NCBI RefSeq assembly: GCF_022288725.1
Contig: NZ_JAKNTA010000009.1
Span: 188,784-252,783, forward strand
Origin: Kitasatospora sp. A2-31
GTDB lineage: Bacteria; Actinomycetota; Actinomycetes; Streptomycetales; Streptomycetaceae
DNA length: 64,000 bases
Reading direction: 5' to 3'
Positions 27,415 through 36,112 of the stretch are shown here, piece after piece. Both the position numbers and the translations under genes were made by a program. Numbering within the stretch: position 1 is the first letter of the stretch; each line of letters starts with the position of its first letter. The notes beneath the pieces are model-generated. The model had not been told where the DNA came from. It searched no databases and saw only the letters and a list, made by a program, of their open reading frames with translations.

Positions 27415-29241
27415 CTACGGGGCGGGGGTGACAATCCGGTCCCGTTGTCCGGGCAGCGCGGCCGTTCCCTCGGGGGTCAGGGCGTTGGGGACGGTGCCGT
27501 GCCGGGCGGCGTGCGGCCGGTGCGGGCGGTCGCCGTAGCCGTCGAGCAGCAGCCGGTTGCGGTTGAGGCAGAGCCGGTCGATCCGCTGGCGGAAGAGGTC
27601 GAAGAGCGCGAACCGCTCCTTCAGTTCGGGGAAGCGCTCCTGGTGGCGGAGGATCTCGGCGCGCAGCAGGGCCCAGAACTCCGCCTCGGGCAGGCCGGTC
27701 TGGGCCTCCAGCAGCGGGGCGAGGTAGCGGTAGACGCCGATGAAGAGGCCGGAGTGGAGGAACTGGCAGAGGCCCTGCGGGTCCTCGCGCAGCAGCACCC
27801 CGGCCACCTCGGCGGGCAGGTCGCGCAGTTCGGGCAGGTCCTGGTCGCTGAGGTTGACGTCGTCGACGAAGTCCTTGACCGCCAGCCGGACGGGGGTGTC
27901 GGTGGCGTCGAAGACGACGATGGCGTTCTCGCCGTGCGGGGAGAAGACCAGGCCGTAGCGGTAGAGGAAGTGCAGCAGCGGCGGCAGCATGGCGGCGAAC
28001 AGCCGGGCGGTCCAGGCCTTCGGGGTGAGCCCGGAGCGGGCGATCAGCTCGGCGGCCAGGGCCCGGCCGTCGGAGCCGGTCTGCAGCAGGGCGGCCAGGG
28101 TGCGGCCGCGCTCGCCGGGGTCCAGGGCGGGGCCGAGCGGCTCGCGCCAGATCGCGCCCAGCAGCTCCTTGTACTGGTACGGAGCCTCGGGCAGTTCCCG
28201 GTAGAGCGGGTGGTCGACGGTGACGGAGGCGATCTCGCCGAGCAGGACGACCCGGCACTCGTCGCGCAGGAACGGGTCGGCGTCGCGCAGGCCGTGGATC
28301 CAGGCGGTGACGGCGGGCGCGGCCAGCGTGCGCTCGGTGGGCAGGCCGCGCCAGACCAGGGTGTTGAGGACGGCGAGCGGCAGCTTGACCGTGCAGCGGT
28401 CCGGCCGGCTGTGGTTGAAGAACGAGCGGATGGACTGCTGGGGCAGCCGCAGGTCTCCGTCGGAGGGCAGGGGGACGATCTCGCCGGAGGCGATCCACGG
28501 CGCGAACAGCGGGACGACGGTCTCGTCCCACTGCCAGGGGTGGACGGGCAGCAGCAGGTAGTCGCCCGCATCGGGGCCGAGGTCGGCCCGGAGGGCGTCG
28601 GGGTCGTCGAGCTCGCGGGCGTAGAGCTGGTCGGGATCGGCGAGGCCGGGGACGCCGCGGTACTCGGCGAGCCGGCGGTGGACGGCGATCCAGGGGAGCG
28701 GGCGCGGGGTGCGCGCCTCGGGGGCCCAGCGGGCGGTGTCGAGGGCGGAGAAGCCGAGCCGGCCCTTGTTGGGGACGATCCAGGGGTGGCCGCCCTGCCG
28801 GCCCTCCAGGTCGGTGTGGCCGAGGTCGGCCAGCTCGGCGGCGGTGAGCGCGGTGGCGAGCTGGTGGGCGTCGGAGATCAGGGTGGCGGTGAGCTCGCGG
28901 ACCAGGTGGCCGGTGGTGTCGCCGCGCAGCCCCAGCGCGCGTCGGGCGTACGGGAGGAAGCGCAGCGGGTCGAGGCCGTCGGGCGCCGAGCAGCGGACCG
29001 AGTCCTCGTCGACCTGCCAGCTGCCGTAGGCGCCGCGGCGGGCGAGGAAGCGGTACTCGACGCCGTCCAGCCGGAGCAGGTAGGTGCCCTCGGCGGTGCC
29101 GGGCTCGGGGGTGATCAGCTCCTCGTAGGCGAACTCGCCGAGCATCTTGGCCAGGAGCGTGCGCCCGGCCCGCTGCCAGTGCCCGGGGGTGAGCTGCGGT
29201 GGCAGGTAGAGCGGCGGTTCAGCGGCCGGCGGTTGCGGCAC
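27415..29241 (-). CDS. NIS siderophore synthetase, IucC/DesD-like
   Basis: This 608-aa ATP-dependent synthetase joins a carboxylate to a hydroxylamine or amine during NRPS-independent siderophore assembly. IucA/IucC family residues are visible in the segment GGHPWIVPNKGRLGFS (H and K bind ATP), in HGENAIVV, and in KDFVDDVNLS of the FhuF-like C-terminal part. By comparison with aerobactin it would carry out the second condensation. The GTG start lies inside the end of the N-hydroxylase gene (23-bp overlap), so translation is probably coupled. It is last of four siderophore genes. Confidence 0.9.
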   Translation of the reverse strand: MPQPPAAEPPLYLPPQLTPGHWQRAGRTLLAKMLGEFAYEELITPEPGTAEGTYLLRLDGVEYRFLARRGAYGSWQVDEDSVRCSAPDGLDPLRFLPYARRALGLRGDTTGHLVRELTATLISDAHQLATALTAAELADLGHTDLEGRQGGHPWIVPNKGRLGFSALDTARWAPEARTPRPLPWIAVHRRLAEYRGVPGLADPDQLYARELDDPDALRADLGPDAGDYLLLPVHPWQWDETVVPLFAPWIASGEIVPLPSDGDLRLPQQSIRSFFNHSRPDRCTVKLPLAVLNTLVWRGLPTERTLAAPAVTAWIHGLRDADPFLRDECRVVLLGEIASVTVDHPLYRELPEAPYQYKELLGAIWREPLGPALDPGERGRTLAALLQTGSDGRALAAELIARSGLTPKAWTARLFAAMLPPLLHFLYRYGLVFSPHGENAIVVFDATDTPVRLAVKDFVDDVNLSDQDLPELRDLPAEVAGVLLREDPQGLCQFLHSGLFIGVYRYLAPLLEAQTGLPEAEFWALLRAEILRHQERFPELKERFALFDLFRQRIDRLCLNRNRLLLDGYGDRPHRPHAARHGTVPNALTPEGTAALPGQRDRIVTPAP

Positions 29242-30721
29242 GGGTCGACTCCTGGGGGCGGGGGACGGCGGGGACGGGTCGGGGCGTGGCCGGTTCGGGG
29301 GCGGTGGGGGCCGCTGCGCGCGGCGGGGTCTGCGGCTCGGCCCGCGGCCCGGTGCGCGGCGCCGCCGGTCGGCCGGGGGGCGGCGCGGCCTGCGGCTCGG
29401 CGCGCGGTGGGGCGAAGCCGGTCCAGGCGGTGCGGGTGGGCAGCCGGTGGAGGGTGCGGCCGGTCACGGCGTTGAGGATGACGGCGGCCCGGTGGGCGCC
29501 GAGGCCCAGGTCGGGCGTGCCGACGCCGTGGGTGTGCAGTTCGGCGTTCTGGACGTAGAGCCCGCCGGTGAGCTCCGGCAGGGTGGCCACCCGGTGGTCG
29601 AGGTCGACGCGGTAGCGACCGGACCCGTCCCAGTCGATCAGGTGGGCCAGCGGTTCCAGGGCCGCCGGGCGGGCGGCGCGGTAGCCCGTGGCGAGGACCA
29701 CGGCGTCGGTGCGCAGCAGGTGCCGGGCCCCGGAGTCGGTGTGCCGGCAGTCCAGTTCGAGGCCTCCGCAGGGCCCGGGCCGGGCCTCGGTGACGGCCGT
29801 GCCGGGGATGATCTCGACCGGTGCGGCGTCCATGGGGCGACCGATCGTCCGCTCGTACAGGTGGTCGTGGATCTCCGCCAGGGTCTCGGCGCTGGCGGCC
29901 TTGTGCAGTTGCCACTGTGCGTCGACCAGGGTGTCCCGGACTGGTTCGGGCAGGCCGTGGAAGTAGCGGGTGTAGTCGGGGGTGAAGTGCTCCAGCCCGA
30001 GTTTGGAGTACTCCATGGGCGCCAGCGCCCTGGTCCGGGTGAGCCAGCGCAGCCGGACGCCGTCGTCGCCGTGGCGCCGCAACAGGTCGAGGAAGACCTC
30101 CGCGCCGGACTGGCCGCTGCCGACCACGGTGATGTCGCGGGCGCCGGCGAGGTCGTCGCGGCGGTCCAGGTAGTCGGCCGAGTGGAAGGCGCGCGGGTGC
30201 CCGGTGAGGGCGGCGAAGGCCTCGGGCAGGACCGGCCGGGTGCCGACGCCGAGTGCGAGGTTGCGCGCGTGCACCTCCTCGCGCCGCCCGGTGGCGGTGT
30301 CCCGCAGTTCGACGCGGTAGCGGTCGCCGGCCCAGTGCAGGGCGGTGACCTCCGTGCCGAAGCGGCAGTTGGCGAGCCGCTCGGCGGCCCACCGGCAGTA
30401 GTGGTCGTACTCCCGGCGGGGAAGGTGGAAGCGCTCGGCGAAGTAGAAGGGGAAGAGCCGGTCCTGCTCGCGCAGGTAGTTGAGGAAGGACCAGCGGTTG
30501 GCGGGGTCGACCAGGGAGACCAGGTCGGCGAGGAACGGCACCTGCATCCGGGCTCCGTCGACCAGCATGCCGGGGTGCCAGCGGAACTCCGGGCGCTGGT
30601 CGCAGAAGAGGGTGCGCAGGCCGGGAACGGGCTCGGCGAGCGCGGCGAGCGAGAGGTTGAAGGGGCCGATGCCGACGCCGAGCAGGTCGTACGGCGCCGG
30701 CCGGGATGCTGGGGTGTCCAT
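29219..30721 (-). CDS. L-lysine (or L-ornithine) N-monooxygenase, IucD-like
   Basis: This FAD- and NADPH-dependent N-hydroxylase makes the hydroxamate precursor N6-hydroxylysine (or N5-hydroxyornithine). The FAD motif GVGIGPFNLS is at about residues 16-25, the NADPH motif VVGSGQSGAE at about 195-205, and the ATGYR motif near 345. The 500-aa length exceeds the usual 430-450 because of a Pro/Ala/Arg-rich tail of about 75 residues, over which the next gene begins. No lysine or ornithine decarboxylase is present, which argues for amino-acid rather than diamine hydroxylation. It is the third gene of the operon. Confidence 0.92.
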   Translation of the reverse strand: MDTPASRPAPYDLLGVGIGPFNLSLAALAEPVPGLRTLFCDQRPEFRWHPGMLVDGARMQVPFLADLVSLVDPANRWSFLNYLREQDRLFPFYFAERFHLPRREYDHYCRWAAERLANCRFGTEVTALHWAGDRYRVELRDTATGRREEVHARNLALGVGTRPVLPEAFAALTGHPRAFHSADYLDRRDDLAGARDITVVGSGQSGAEVFLDLLRRHGDDGVRLRWLTRTRALAPMEYSKLGLEHFTPDYTRYFHGLPEPVRDTLVDAQWQLHKAASAETLAEIHDHLYERTIGRPMDAAPVEIIPGTAVTEARPGPCGGLELDCRHTDSGARHLLRTDAVVLATGYRAARPAALEPLAHLIDWDGSGRYRVDLDHRVATLPELTGGLYVQNAELHTHGVGTPDLGLGAHRAAVILNAVTGRTLHRLPTRTAWTGFAPPRAEPQAAPPPGRPAAPRTGPRAEPQTPPRAAAPTAPEPATPRPVPAVPRPQESTRAATAGR

Positions 30722-30736
30722 GGGGTGGGCGGTGTC

Positions 30737-31378
30737 CTAGGCGGGTCGGTTCGGGTCGGGGCGGTCGGGGCGGTCGGGGCGGTCGGGCTCCCGGTCGGGC
30801 TCCCGGGCGCGGTCGCGGTCGCGGATCATCAGGGCGGCGCGCTTGCCGGGCAGGTCGAGTTCGGCGGCCGGACTGAACCCGGCCCGTTCGAAGGCCCGGA
30901 CGGAGCGCCGGTTGCGGACGTCGGGCTCGGCCACCACGCGCTCGCACCCCAGCCGTTCGCGCAGGATGCGGTCGGCCAGAGCGGCGATCAGGGTGGCCCC
31001 GAGGCCCCGGCCCCGCTGGTCGGCGGGGCCGAGGAGCAGGTGCACCCCGGTGTCCTGGGGGCGGGCGGGGTAGTAGCCGGCGAGCGGGTCGAGGTCGGCG
31101 CGGTAGACCTCCCAGTAGCTCATCGGGGTGCCGTCGAGCAGGCCGAGGCAGGGGGCGCTGCGCCCGTCGCCGTCGATCTGGGCGCGGACGTGCCGCTCGG
31201 TGGCGGCGGCCGGGCCGGCCAGCTCCCAGAACGCGGCGATCTCGGGGTCGTTCATCCAGCCGGCGAGGAGCGCCAGGTCGGCGGGGAGCCGGACCGGGCG
31301 GAGCCGGAACTCGCCGGCGCCGGTGGGCATGGCGCCCCAGCCGGCGACCTCGCCGGCCAGGCTCCCGGGAGCGCTCAC
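30737..31378 (-). CDS. GNAT acyltransferase, IucB-like
   Basis: This 213-aa acetyltransferase should acylate the hydroxylamine to give the hydroxamate. The family is recognisable from FRLRPVRLPADLALLAGWMN, MSYWEVYRADLD, LLLGPADQRGRGLGATLIAALA (CoA-binding loop) and ERVVAEPDVRNRRSVRAFERAGF. The GTG start overlaps the stop of the IucA-like gene (GTGA). The last 25 residues are a repeated Arg-Pro-Asp tail (REPDREPDRPDRPDRP) from short tandem DNA repeats and are probably unstructured. Confidence 0.9.
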   Translation of the reverse strand: MSAPGSLAGEVAGWGAMPTGAGEFRLRPVRLPADLALLAGWMNDPEIAAFWELAGPAAATERHVRAQIDGDGRSAPCLGLLDGTPMSYWEVYRADLDPLAGYYPARPQDTGVHLLLGPADQRGRGLGATLIAALADRILRERLGCERVVAEPDVRNRRSVRAFERAGFSPAAELDLPGKRAALMIRDRDRAREPDREPDRPDRPDRPDPNRPA

Positions 31379-33195
31379 GCGCCGGCCACCGGGTTGGGGA
31401 TGTCCACGTAGACGGACTGGGTGGCGACCGGCCCCACCAGTTCGTCCATGCCGTTGATCCGGGTCAGCAGGTTGGCCTTGCACGGCAGTGTGGCGGCGTC
31501 CAGCAGGAGGGCGGGCAGCGCGGAGCCGGTGGCGGCGGCCCGGGGGCCGGTCAGGAATCCGCGCAGCGCGGCCAGCAGTACCGCCTCGTCGGCCAGGCCC
31601 TGGGAGCCGAGGGCGCCGATCAGGCCGAGCACGTGGTTGATGCCGAGGTAGTAGGCGAAGTGGTGGTCGATCACCTCGTCGGCGAGGAAGGTGTCGCTGC
31701 GCGCGCCGAGGCCGGGCAGCCGGGCGGTGAGCCGGTCGGCGGCGCTCTGCCGGTAGTAGAAGCCCTGGTTGTCGCGGTAGCGCCCGCCGGTCGGCCAGCC
31801 CTCGGCGTCCAGCAGGACGAGGCTGTTCTGCTGGTGGGCCTCCAGCGCGATGCCGGCGCGGCCGTCGAGCCAGAGGACGGGGAGCACGACCGCCTCCAGG
31901 TAGCGCAGGAACCATTCGGCGGCCACGGTGCGCAGCGGGCGCCCGCTGCGGGCGGCGAGGGCGCGCAGGGTGTCGCCGAGCCGGGAGGGGACGGTGTCGC
32001 CGGTGCCGAGCGGTTGCTCGGCGACCAGTCCGGCGACGCACAGCGCGCGGTCGGCGGGCGCGAAGGGCTGGGCGCGCAGCACGGTGTCCAGCCCGCCGGG
32101 GTCGCCGAGGGCGGGGTGGTCGACGCCGATCCACGCCGGGTCGCGGACGACGTCGAACCCGGGGTGGGCGGCCCGCCACTCGTCGGCGAGGCCGCTCTCC
32201 AGCAGCCGGTGCATCTCCAGGCCGCGGTGCAGCTCCTTGCGGAGGTTCTCCCGGCGGGAGTTGGTGATCCGCAGGCCGAGCGAGAGCTTCAGCATCCACG
32301 GTGTGCCGGGCCGGTAGACGGTGCGCACCGACGAGGTCGGGTACCAGGCCTCGCCGGCCGGGCCGAGGTCGTGCAGCAGACCGTCGGACAGCAGATCGGC
32401 GACGGCCGGACGCAGCGCCAGTTCGCGGGCCTGCCAGGGGTGCAGGGGCAGCGCGGCGGTACCGGGGGGCAGCGGCGTGCCACCGCCGAGCAGCTCCGCG
32501 GTGATCCGGTCGGCGCTCTCGGTCAGCGCGGAGCCGGCGGCGAGCAGTTCGCGGTCGACGGCGTACCAGTGGAGCCGGAAGGAGCCGTGCAGTTCCGGGG
32601 AGTATGCGGCGCTCTGGGCCGGGCCGAGGCCGTCGCGGCTCTTGGGCGTGGGGTGCAGCGGGTGCCCGAGCAGCAGCGACTGCTCGGCGGCGAGGAAGTG
32701 CGAGGCCTCCGGCCCGCCGGGGGCGGCGGCGGTGCGGCGGTGGGCGAGGATGTCGGCGGTGCGGACCACCGAGTCGGCGACGCGCGCGGCGAGGTCCGCG
32801 ACCTGGCCGGGGTCGGGCCGGTCGGCGGCCGCGGCGGCGATCAGGGCGGCGGCGGTGACGGCGTCCACCGGGGCGTCGGCGGTGTCCTCGCCGGCCGAGA
32901 GGGTGGCCGGGCCGAAGCGGTGCCAGCCGGCCGGCGACCAGTACCGGACCGGTGCGCAGAGCCGGGCCGCGCCGCCGAGGACGGCGATCCGCAGTCGGCC
33001 GTCCGGGCCGGGCGCGGCGCCGGTCTCCCGGGTCCAGCACCGCAACAGGGCTTCCAGGCCGGCCTGTTCGGCGGCGACGGCCGGGTCCGGGTGCAGCAGC
33101 GGGTCGGGGCCGACGGCGGCGGCCGCGGCGGGTCGGGCCGGGGCGGGGCGGCGCGCCGGAACGTCGGGCGGGGCTCCGGTGAGGGCGGTGCTCAA
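31375..33195 (-). CDS. NIS siderophore synthetase, IucA-like
   Basis: This 606-aa first enzyme of the operon is expected to condense the hydroxamate with one carboxyl of citrate (type A NIS synthetase). Family marks are HPLHPTPKSRDG (ATP-binding His/Lys), MLKLSLGLRITNSRREN and EAHQQNSLV. The N-terminal 45 residues are Pro/Ala-rich. The TTG start at 33195 is chosen because AAGGAG lies 5-6 nt upstream; the longer frame to 33348 crosses the iron box and is not coding. An iron box 75 bp upstream indicates DmdR1-type iron repression of the whole operon. Confidence 0.9.
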   Translation of the reverse strand: MSTALTGAPPDVPARRPAPARPAAAAAVGPDPLLHPDPAVAAEQAGLEALLRCWTRETGAAPGPDGRLRIAVLGGAARLCAPVRYWSPAGWHRFGPATLSAGEDTADAPVDAVTAAALIAAAAADRPDPGQVADLAARVADSVVRTADILAHRRTAAAPGGPEASHFLAAEQSLLLGHPLHPTPKSRDGLGPAQSAAYSPELHGSFRLHWYAVDRELLAAGSALTESADRITAELLGGGTPLPPGTAALPLHPWQARELALRPAVADLLSDGLLHDLGPAGEAWYPTSSVRTVYRPGTPWMLKLSLGLRITNSRRENLRKELHRGLEMHRLLESGLADEWRAAHPGFDVVRDPAWIGVDHPALGDPGGLDTVLRAQPFAPADRALCVAGLVAEQPLGTGDTVPSRLGDTLRALAARSGRPLRTVAAEWFLRYLEAVVLPVLWLDGRAGIALEAHQQNSLVLLDAEGWPTGGRYRDNQGFYYRQSAADRLTARLPGLGARSDTFLADEVIDHHFAYYLGINHVLGLIGALGSQGLADEAVLLAALRGFLTGPRAAATGSALPALLLDAATLPCKANLLTRINGMDELVGPVATQSVYVDIPNPVAGA

Positions 33196-33269
33196 GGCTG
33201 CTCCTTGGGGCGCGTGGGTGCGGACGCGCACGGGTGGTGGAGGGGTTGGCGGGCGCTCGCACCGTCGCG

Positions 33270-33288
33270 TCAGGTAAGGGTTACCTAT
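33270..33288 (-). promoter_or_regulatory. Iron box (DmdR1/DtxR operator)
   Basis: TCAGGTAAGGGTTACCTAT matches the Streptomyces iron-box consensus TTAGGTTAGGCTCACCTAA at 14 of 19 positions, including both AGG/CCT cores. It lies 75 bp upstream of the first siderophore gene and predicts expression under iron limitation. Confidence 0.85.
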
Positions 33289-33323
33289 CCCTGACGGGTG
33301 ATCACAAGGACGACTCACTCGTC

Positions 33324-33351
33324 CGGGTGAAGACCGGTGATTGTTCACCCG
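33324..33351. promoter_or_regulatory. Inverted repeat between the siderophore and protease genes
   Basis: CGGGTGAA (33324-33331) and TTCACCCG (33344-33351) are perfect 8-bp arms 12 bp apart, in the 360-bp divergent region. They may be an operator or a leader hairpin of the protease gene at 33556. I see no gene in 33196-33555. Confidence 0.35.
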
Positions 33352-33555
33352 TGGGGTGATCGCCCCTGCCCGTCGCGCGCCCGTCGCGGCAACGAGACCG
33401 CCCGGCGTTCGTCACGGATCGATGACCTCCCGTCGGTTCCGGAACCCAGGGGCCGCCCTGCGCCGTCCTGGTGGCCAGTGGGAGACTCCAAGGCGGCCGG
33501 CCGGCGCCGCAGCGGAACTGCCGGGAAACAAGGACCAGCTGGGGGAAGCGACACC

Positions 33556-34746
33556 ATGCCATCGATCCACAGGTCAGCCGTGGCCGCGGCCCTCGCGGCC
33601 GGAACGCTGTTCGCCGTGAGCGCCTGCGGCCCGGACGGTCCGTCCGGGGACACCGGCGGCACGAGCGCCGCGCCGCCGCCGGCCTCGGCGAGCGCCAGCG
33701 GCTCCGCCGCGGGCGGCGGCGGCGTGATCGGCGGCCTCACCCTGCCGACGGGCATCCCGACCAGCCTGCTGGAGGGCCTGCCGAAGAGCTGGGACGACCT
33801 GAAGAAGTGGAAGTTCGAGGACTGGGACAACTGGGCCTCCCAGCACGTCTTCAACAACCCCGTCGTCAAGGACTTCTGGAACCCGGACAAGATGGGCGAC
33901 TCCAAGCCGGCCGACCCGGCGCCGCCCACCGCCAAGCCGGCCGGCGACGCCGGGGTCACCGACCCCGAGCCGCCGGTGGTCAAGGCCGTTCCGGTGGCCC
34001 GTCCCTACACCAAGCAGCCGTCCGGGAAGGTGTTCTTCAGCGCCGAGGGCGGCCGGGGCAACTGCTCGGCCACCGTGATCGCGGACCCGGCGCACCCCGG
34101 CAAGAGCAACCTGGTCTGGACGGCCGGCCACTGCGTGCACCAGGGCAAGGGCGGCAACTTCTTCAAGGACCTCGTCTTCGTGCCGGCCTACAACAACTCC
34201 GGTGCCTCCAGCGGCGGCAAGAAGGCGCCGCTGGCGGAGCTGGCGCCGCTGGGCACCTGGTGGGCCAAGGACGTGGTGACCTCGCCGCAGTGGACGGTCG
34301 AGGGCGGCGGCACCGGTGACTCCGCCAGCCAGTACGACTTCGCGGTCATGCGGGTGCAGAACCAGAACGACACCGGCAAGTCGCTGGAGGAGACCGTCGG
34401 CTCGGCCGTACCGGTCTGGTTCGACGCCCCGCGCGACAAGCTCTCCGTCTCGGCCGTCGGCTACCCGCTCTACAAGCCCTTCGACGGGCAGGAGCTGTAC
34501 AAGTGCGACGGCGGCAAGCCGGTCCGGCTCTCCTTCGACCCGAAGCGGCCGTCGATGCTCACCATCGGCTGCACCATGACCCAGGGCTCCAGCGGCGGCG
34601 GCTGGTTCGCGACGATGCCCGACGGCAAACTCGCGCTGGTCAGCAACACCTCCATCGGCACGCAGGACCACACCTCGCTGAGCGGCCCGTACCTGGAGAC
34701 GGTCGCCAAGCAGGCGCTGGAGTACATCTCGCGGAAGCAGAAGTAG
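33556..34746 (+). CDS. Exported trypsin-fold serine protease, lipoprotein (paralogue 1)
   Basis: This 396-aa protein starts at ATG 33556 after a G-rich ribosome binding site. Its signal peptide ends in the lipobox VSAC (Cys24), so it should be membrane-anchored outside the cell. A linker of about 130 residues follows, including SWDDLKKWKFEDWDNW. The trypsin-like domain occupies about 155-396 with His192 (WTAGHCVH), Asp261 (SQYDFAVMR) and Ser346 (GSSGGGW). It resembles the next gene throughout, so the pair arose by tandem duplication. The substrate is unknown; it may act in envelope processing. Confidence 0.88.
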   Translation: MPSIHRSAVAAALAAGTLFAVSACGPDGPSGDTGGTSAAPPPASASASGSAAGGGGVIGGLTLPTGIPTSLLEGLPKSWDDLKKWKFEDWDNWASQHVFNNPVVKDFWNPDKMGDSKPADPAPPTAKPAGDAGVTDPEPPVVKAVPVARPYTKQPSGKVFFSAEGGRGNCSATVIADPAHPGKSNLVWTAGHCVHQGKGGNFFKDLVFVPAYNNSGASSGGKKAPLAELAPLGTWWAKDVVTSPQWTVEGGGTGDSASQYDFAVMRVQNQNDTGKSLEETVGSAVPVWFDAPRDKLSVSAVGYPLYKPFDGQELYKCDGGKPVRLSFDPKRPSMLTIGCTMTQGSSGGGWFATMPDGKLALVSNTSIGTQDHTSLSGPYLETVAKQALEYISRKQK

Positions 34747-34793
34747 CGCCGCCCGCGTCCGACCGACCGCACGACCGACGGGGACCGATCACC

Positions 34794-36005
34794 ATGCGAC
34801 TGACCATCAGGGGACTGCCGACCAGGGCACTGACCACCGCGGCGCCGACGCCCGGGGCACCGGACGACCGGCCGCGGGGCGGCCGCCGGGCCGCGCCGGC
34901 GGCGGCGGCCGTACTGGCCGCGCTCGCGCTCACCGCGACCGCCTGCGGACCGGACAACGAGAAGAGCACCGACGCCGGGGGGCCGCCGGCCGCGACCACC
35001 GCGGCGGCGCCCGGGGGCGGCAGGCCCGCGCTCCCCACCAGCCTCCAGGACGTCGCCGGCTGGAAGCTGGACGACTGGGCGCGGTTCATCGGCGACAACG
35101 CCTTCGTCAACGAGGTCGCCCAGGGCTTCTGGTCGATCGCCAAGATGGAGGACGCCAAGGGCCGGCCCACGCCGGAGTACTCGCACAAGTCGGCCGGCAG
35201 CTCGGTCCAGCGCGACGAGCCCCCGGCCGCGATCCCGGCCAAGCCGCAGCCGCACCCGTACAGCCCGGCGACGGCCGTGGTCGGCAAGATCTTCATGACC
35301 GCGCCCGAGGGCGACTCGATGTGCTCGGGCACCGTGGTCTCCGACCCGGCCAACCCGGGCCGCAGCAACCTCGTCTACACCGCCGCCCACTGCCTGCACG
35401 ACGGCAAGGGGGGCACCTGGCTGAAGAACATCGTCTTCGTCCCCGGCTACAACCGGGACGGCCAGGCCAGCCGGGGCAAGCGGTACACCGAGCAGCAGGT
35501 GTCCCCCTACGGCCGGTGGACGGCGGTCAAGGCGCTGGTCTCGCCGAACTGGGTGAAGGAGAGCGGCGTCGGCGCGAACTCCCAGTACGACTACGGGATC
35601 ATCCGGGTCCGCAACGAGAACGGCTCCGGCCTCTCGCTGGAGGAGGCGGTCGGCGGCTCGGTCCCGATCTGGTTCAACGCCCCGCGCGAGCAGATCACCT
35701 CGGCGTTCTCCTACGGCTACCCCGCCGAGCGGCCGTTCGACGGCATGGAGCTCAACCACTGCGACTCGACCGTGCGCCCGGCCAAGCTCTCCTTCGACCA
35801 GAGCCGCCCGCCGATGTACGTGATCGGCTGCACCATGACCGGCGGCTCCAGCGGCGGCGGCTGGTTCATCACCAGGGACGGCAAGCCGAACCTGATCAGC
35901 GTCAACTCGATCGGCAACCGCAACCCGTCCGAGTACATGGCCGGCCCCTCCCTCCAGGAGCAGGCGAAGCAGGCCTTCGACTACTTCTCCAAGAACGCGA
36001 AGTAG
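34794..36005 (+). CDS. Exported trypsin-fold serine protease, lipoprotein (paralogue 2)
   Basis: This 403-aa paralogue of the preceding gene follows it by 47 bp and is probably in the same transcript. It has a longer N-terminus, a lipobox LTATAC, a shorter linker with LQDVAGWKLDDWARF, and the triad His (YTAAHCLHDG), Asp (SQYDYGIIR) and Ser (GGSSGGGW). Shared segments such as GKGG, VFVP.YN and IGCTM show homology along the whole catalytic domain, while the linkers have diverged. A 23-bp terminator follows. Confidence 0.88.
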   Translation: MRLTIRGLPTRALTTAAPTPGAPDDRPRGGRRAAPAAAAVLAALALTATACGPDNEKSTDAGGPPAATTAAAPGGGRPALPTSLQDVAGWKLDDWARFIGDNAFVNEVAQGFWSIAKMEDAKGRPTPEYSHKSAGSSVQRDEPPAAIPAKPQPHPYSPATAVVGKIFMTAPEGDSMCSGTVVSDPANPGRSNLVYTAAHCLHDGKGGTWLKNIVFVPGYNRDGQASRGKRYTEQQVSPYGRWTAVKALVSPNWVKESGVGANSQYDYGIIRVRNENGSGLSLEEAVGGSVPIWFNAPREQITSAFSYGYPAERPFDGMELNHCDSTVRPAKLSFDQSRPPMYVIGCTMTGGSSGGGWFITRDGKPNLISVNSIGNRNPSEYMAGPSLQEQAKQAFDYFSKNAK

Positions 36006-36030
36006 GCCGGGCGGCCCGTCCCGTCCCGGC

Positions 36031-36083
36031 GAACGCCGGCGGCCCCGGACCCCTCAAAGCGGGGTCCGGGGCCGCCGGCGTTC
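36031..36083. terminator. Exceptionally long bidirectional terminator
   Basis: A perfect 23-bp stem (36031-36053 pairs with 36061-36083) with a 7-nt loop lies between the protease pair and the convergent hflX. Confidence 0.9.
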
Positions 36084-36112
36084 GGGCGCGGGCCCGGGCG
36101 TCCGGCCCGGCC

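Noticed and set aside
25507..29475. A 1,322-codon plus-strand frame opposite the helicase and siderophore genes
   Set aside because: It is a shadow of the DinG-like and IucC-like genes, which carry intact motifs on the other strand.
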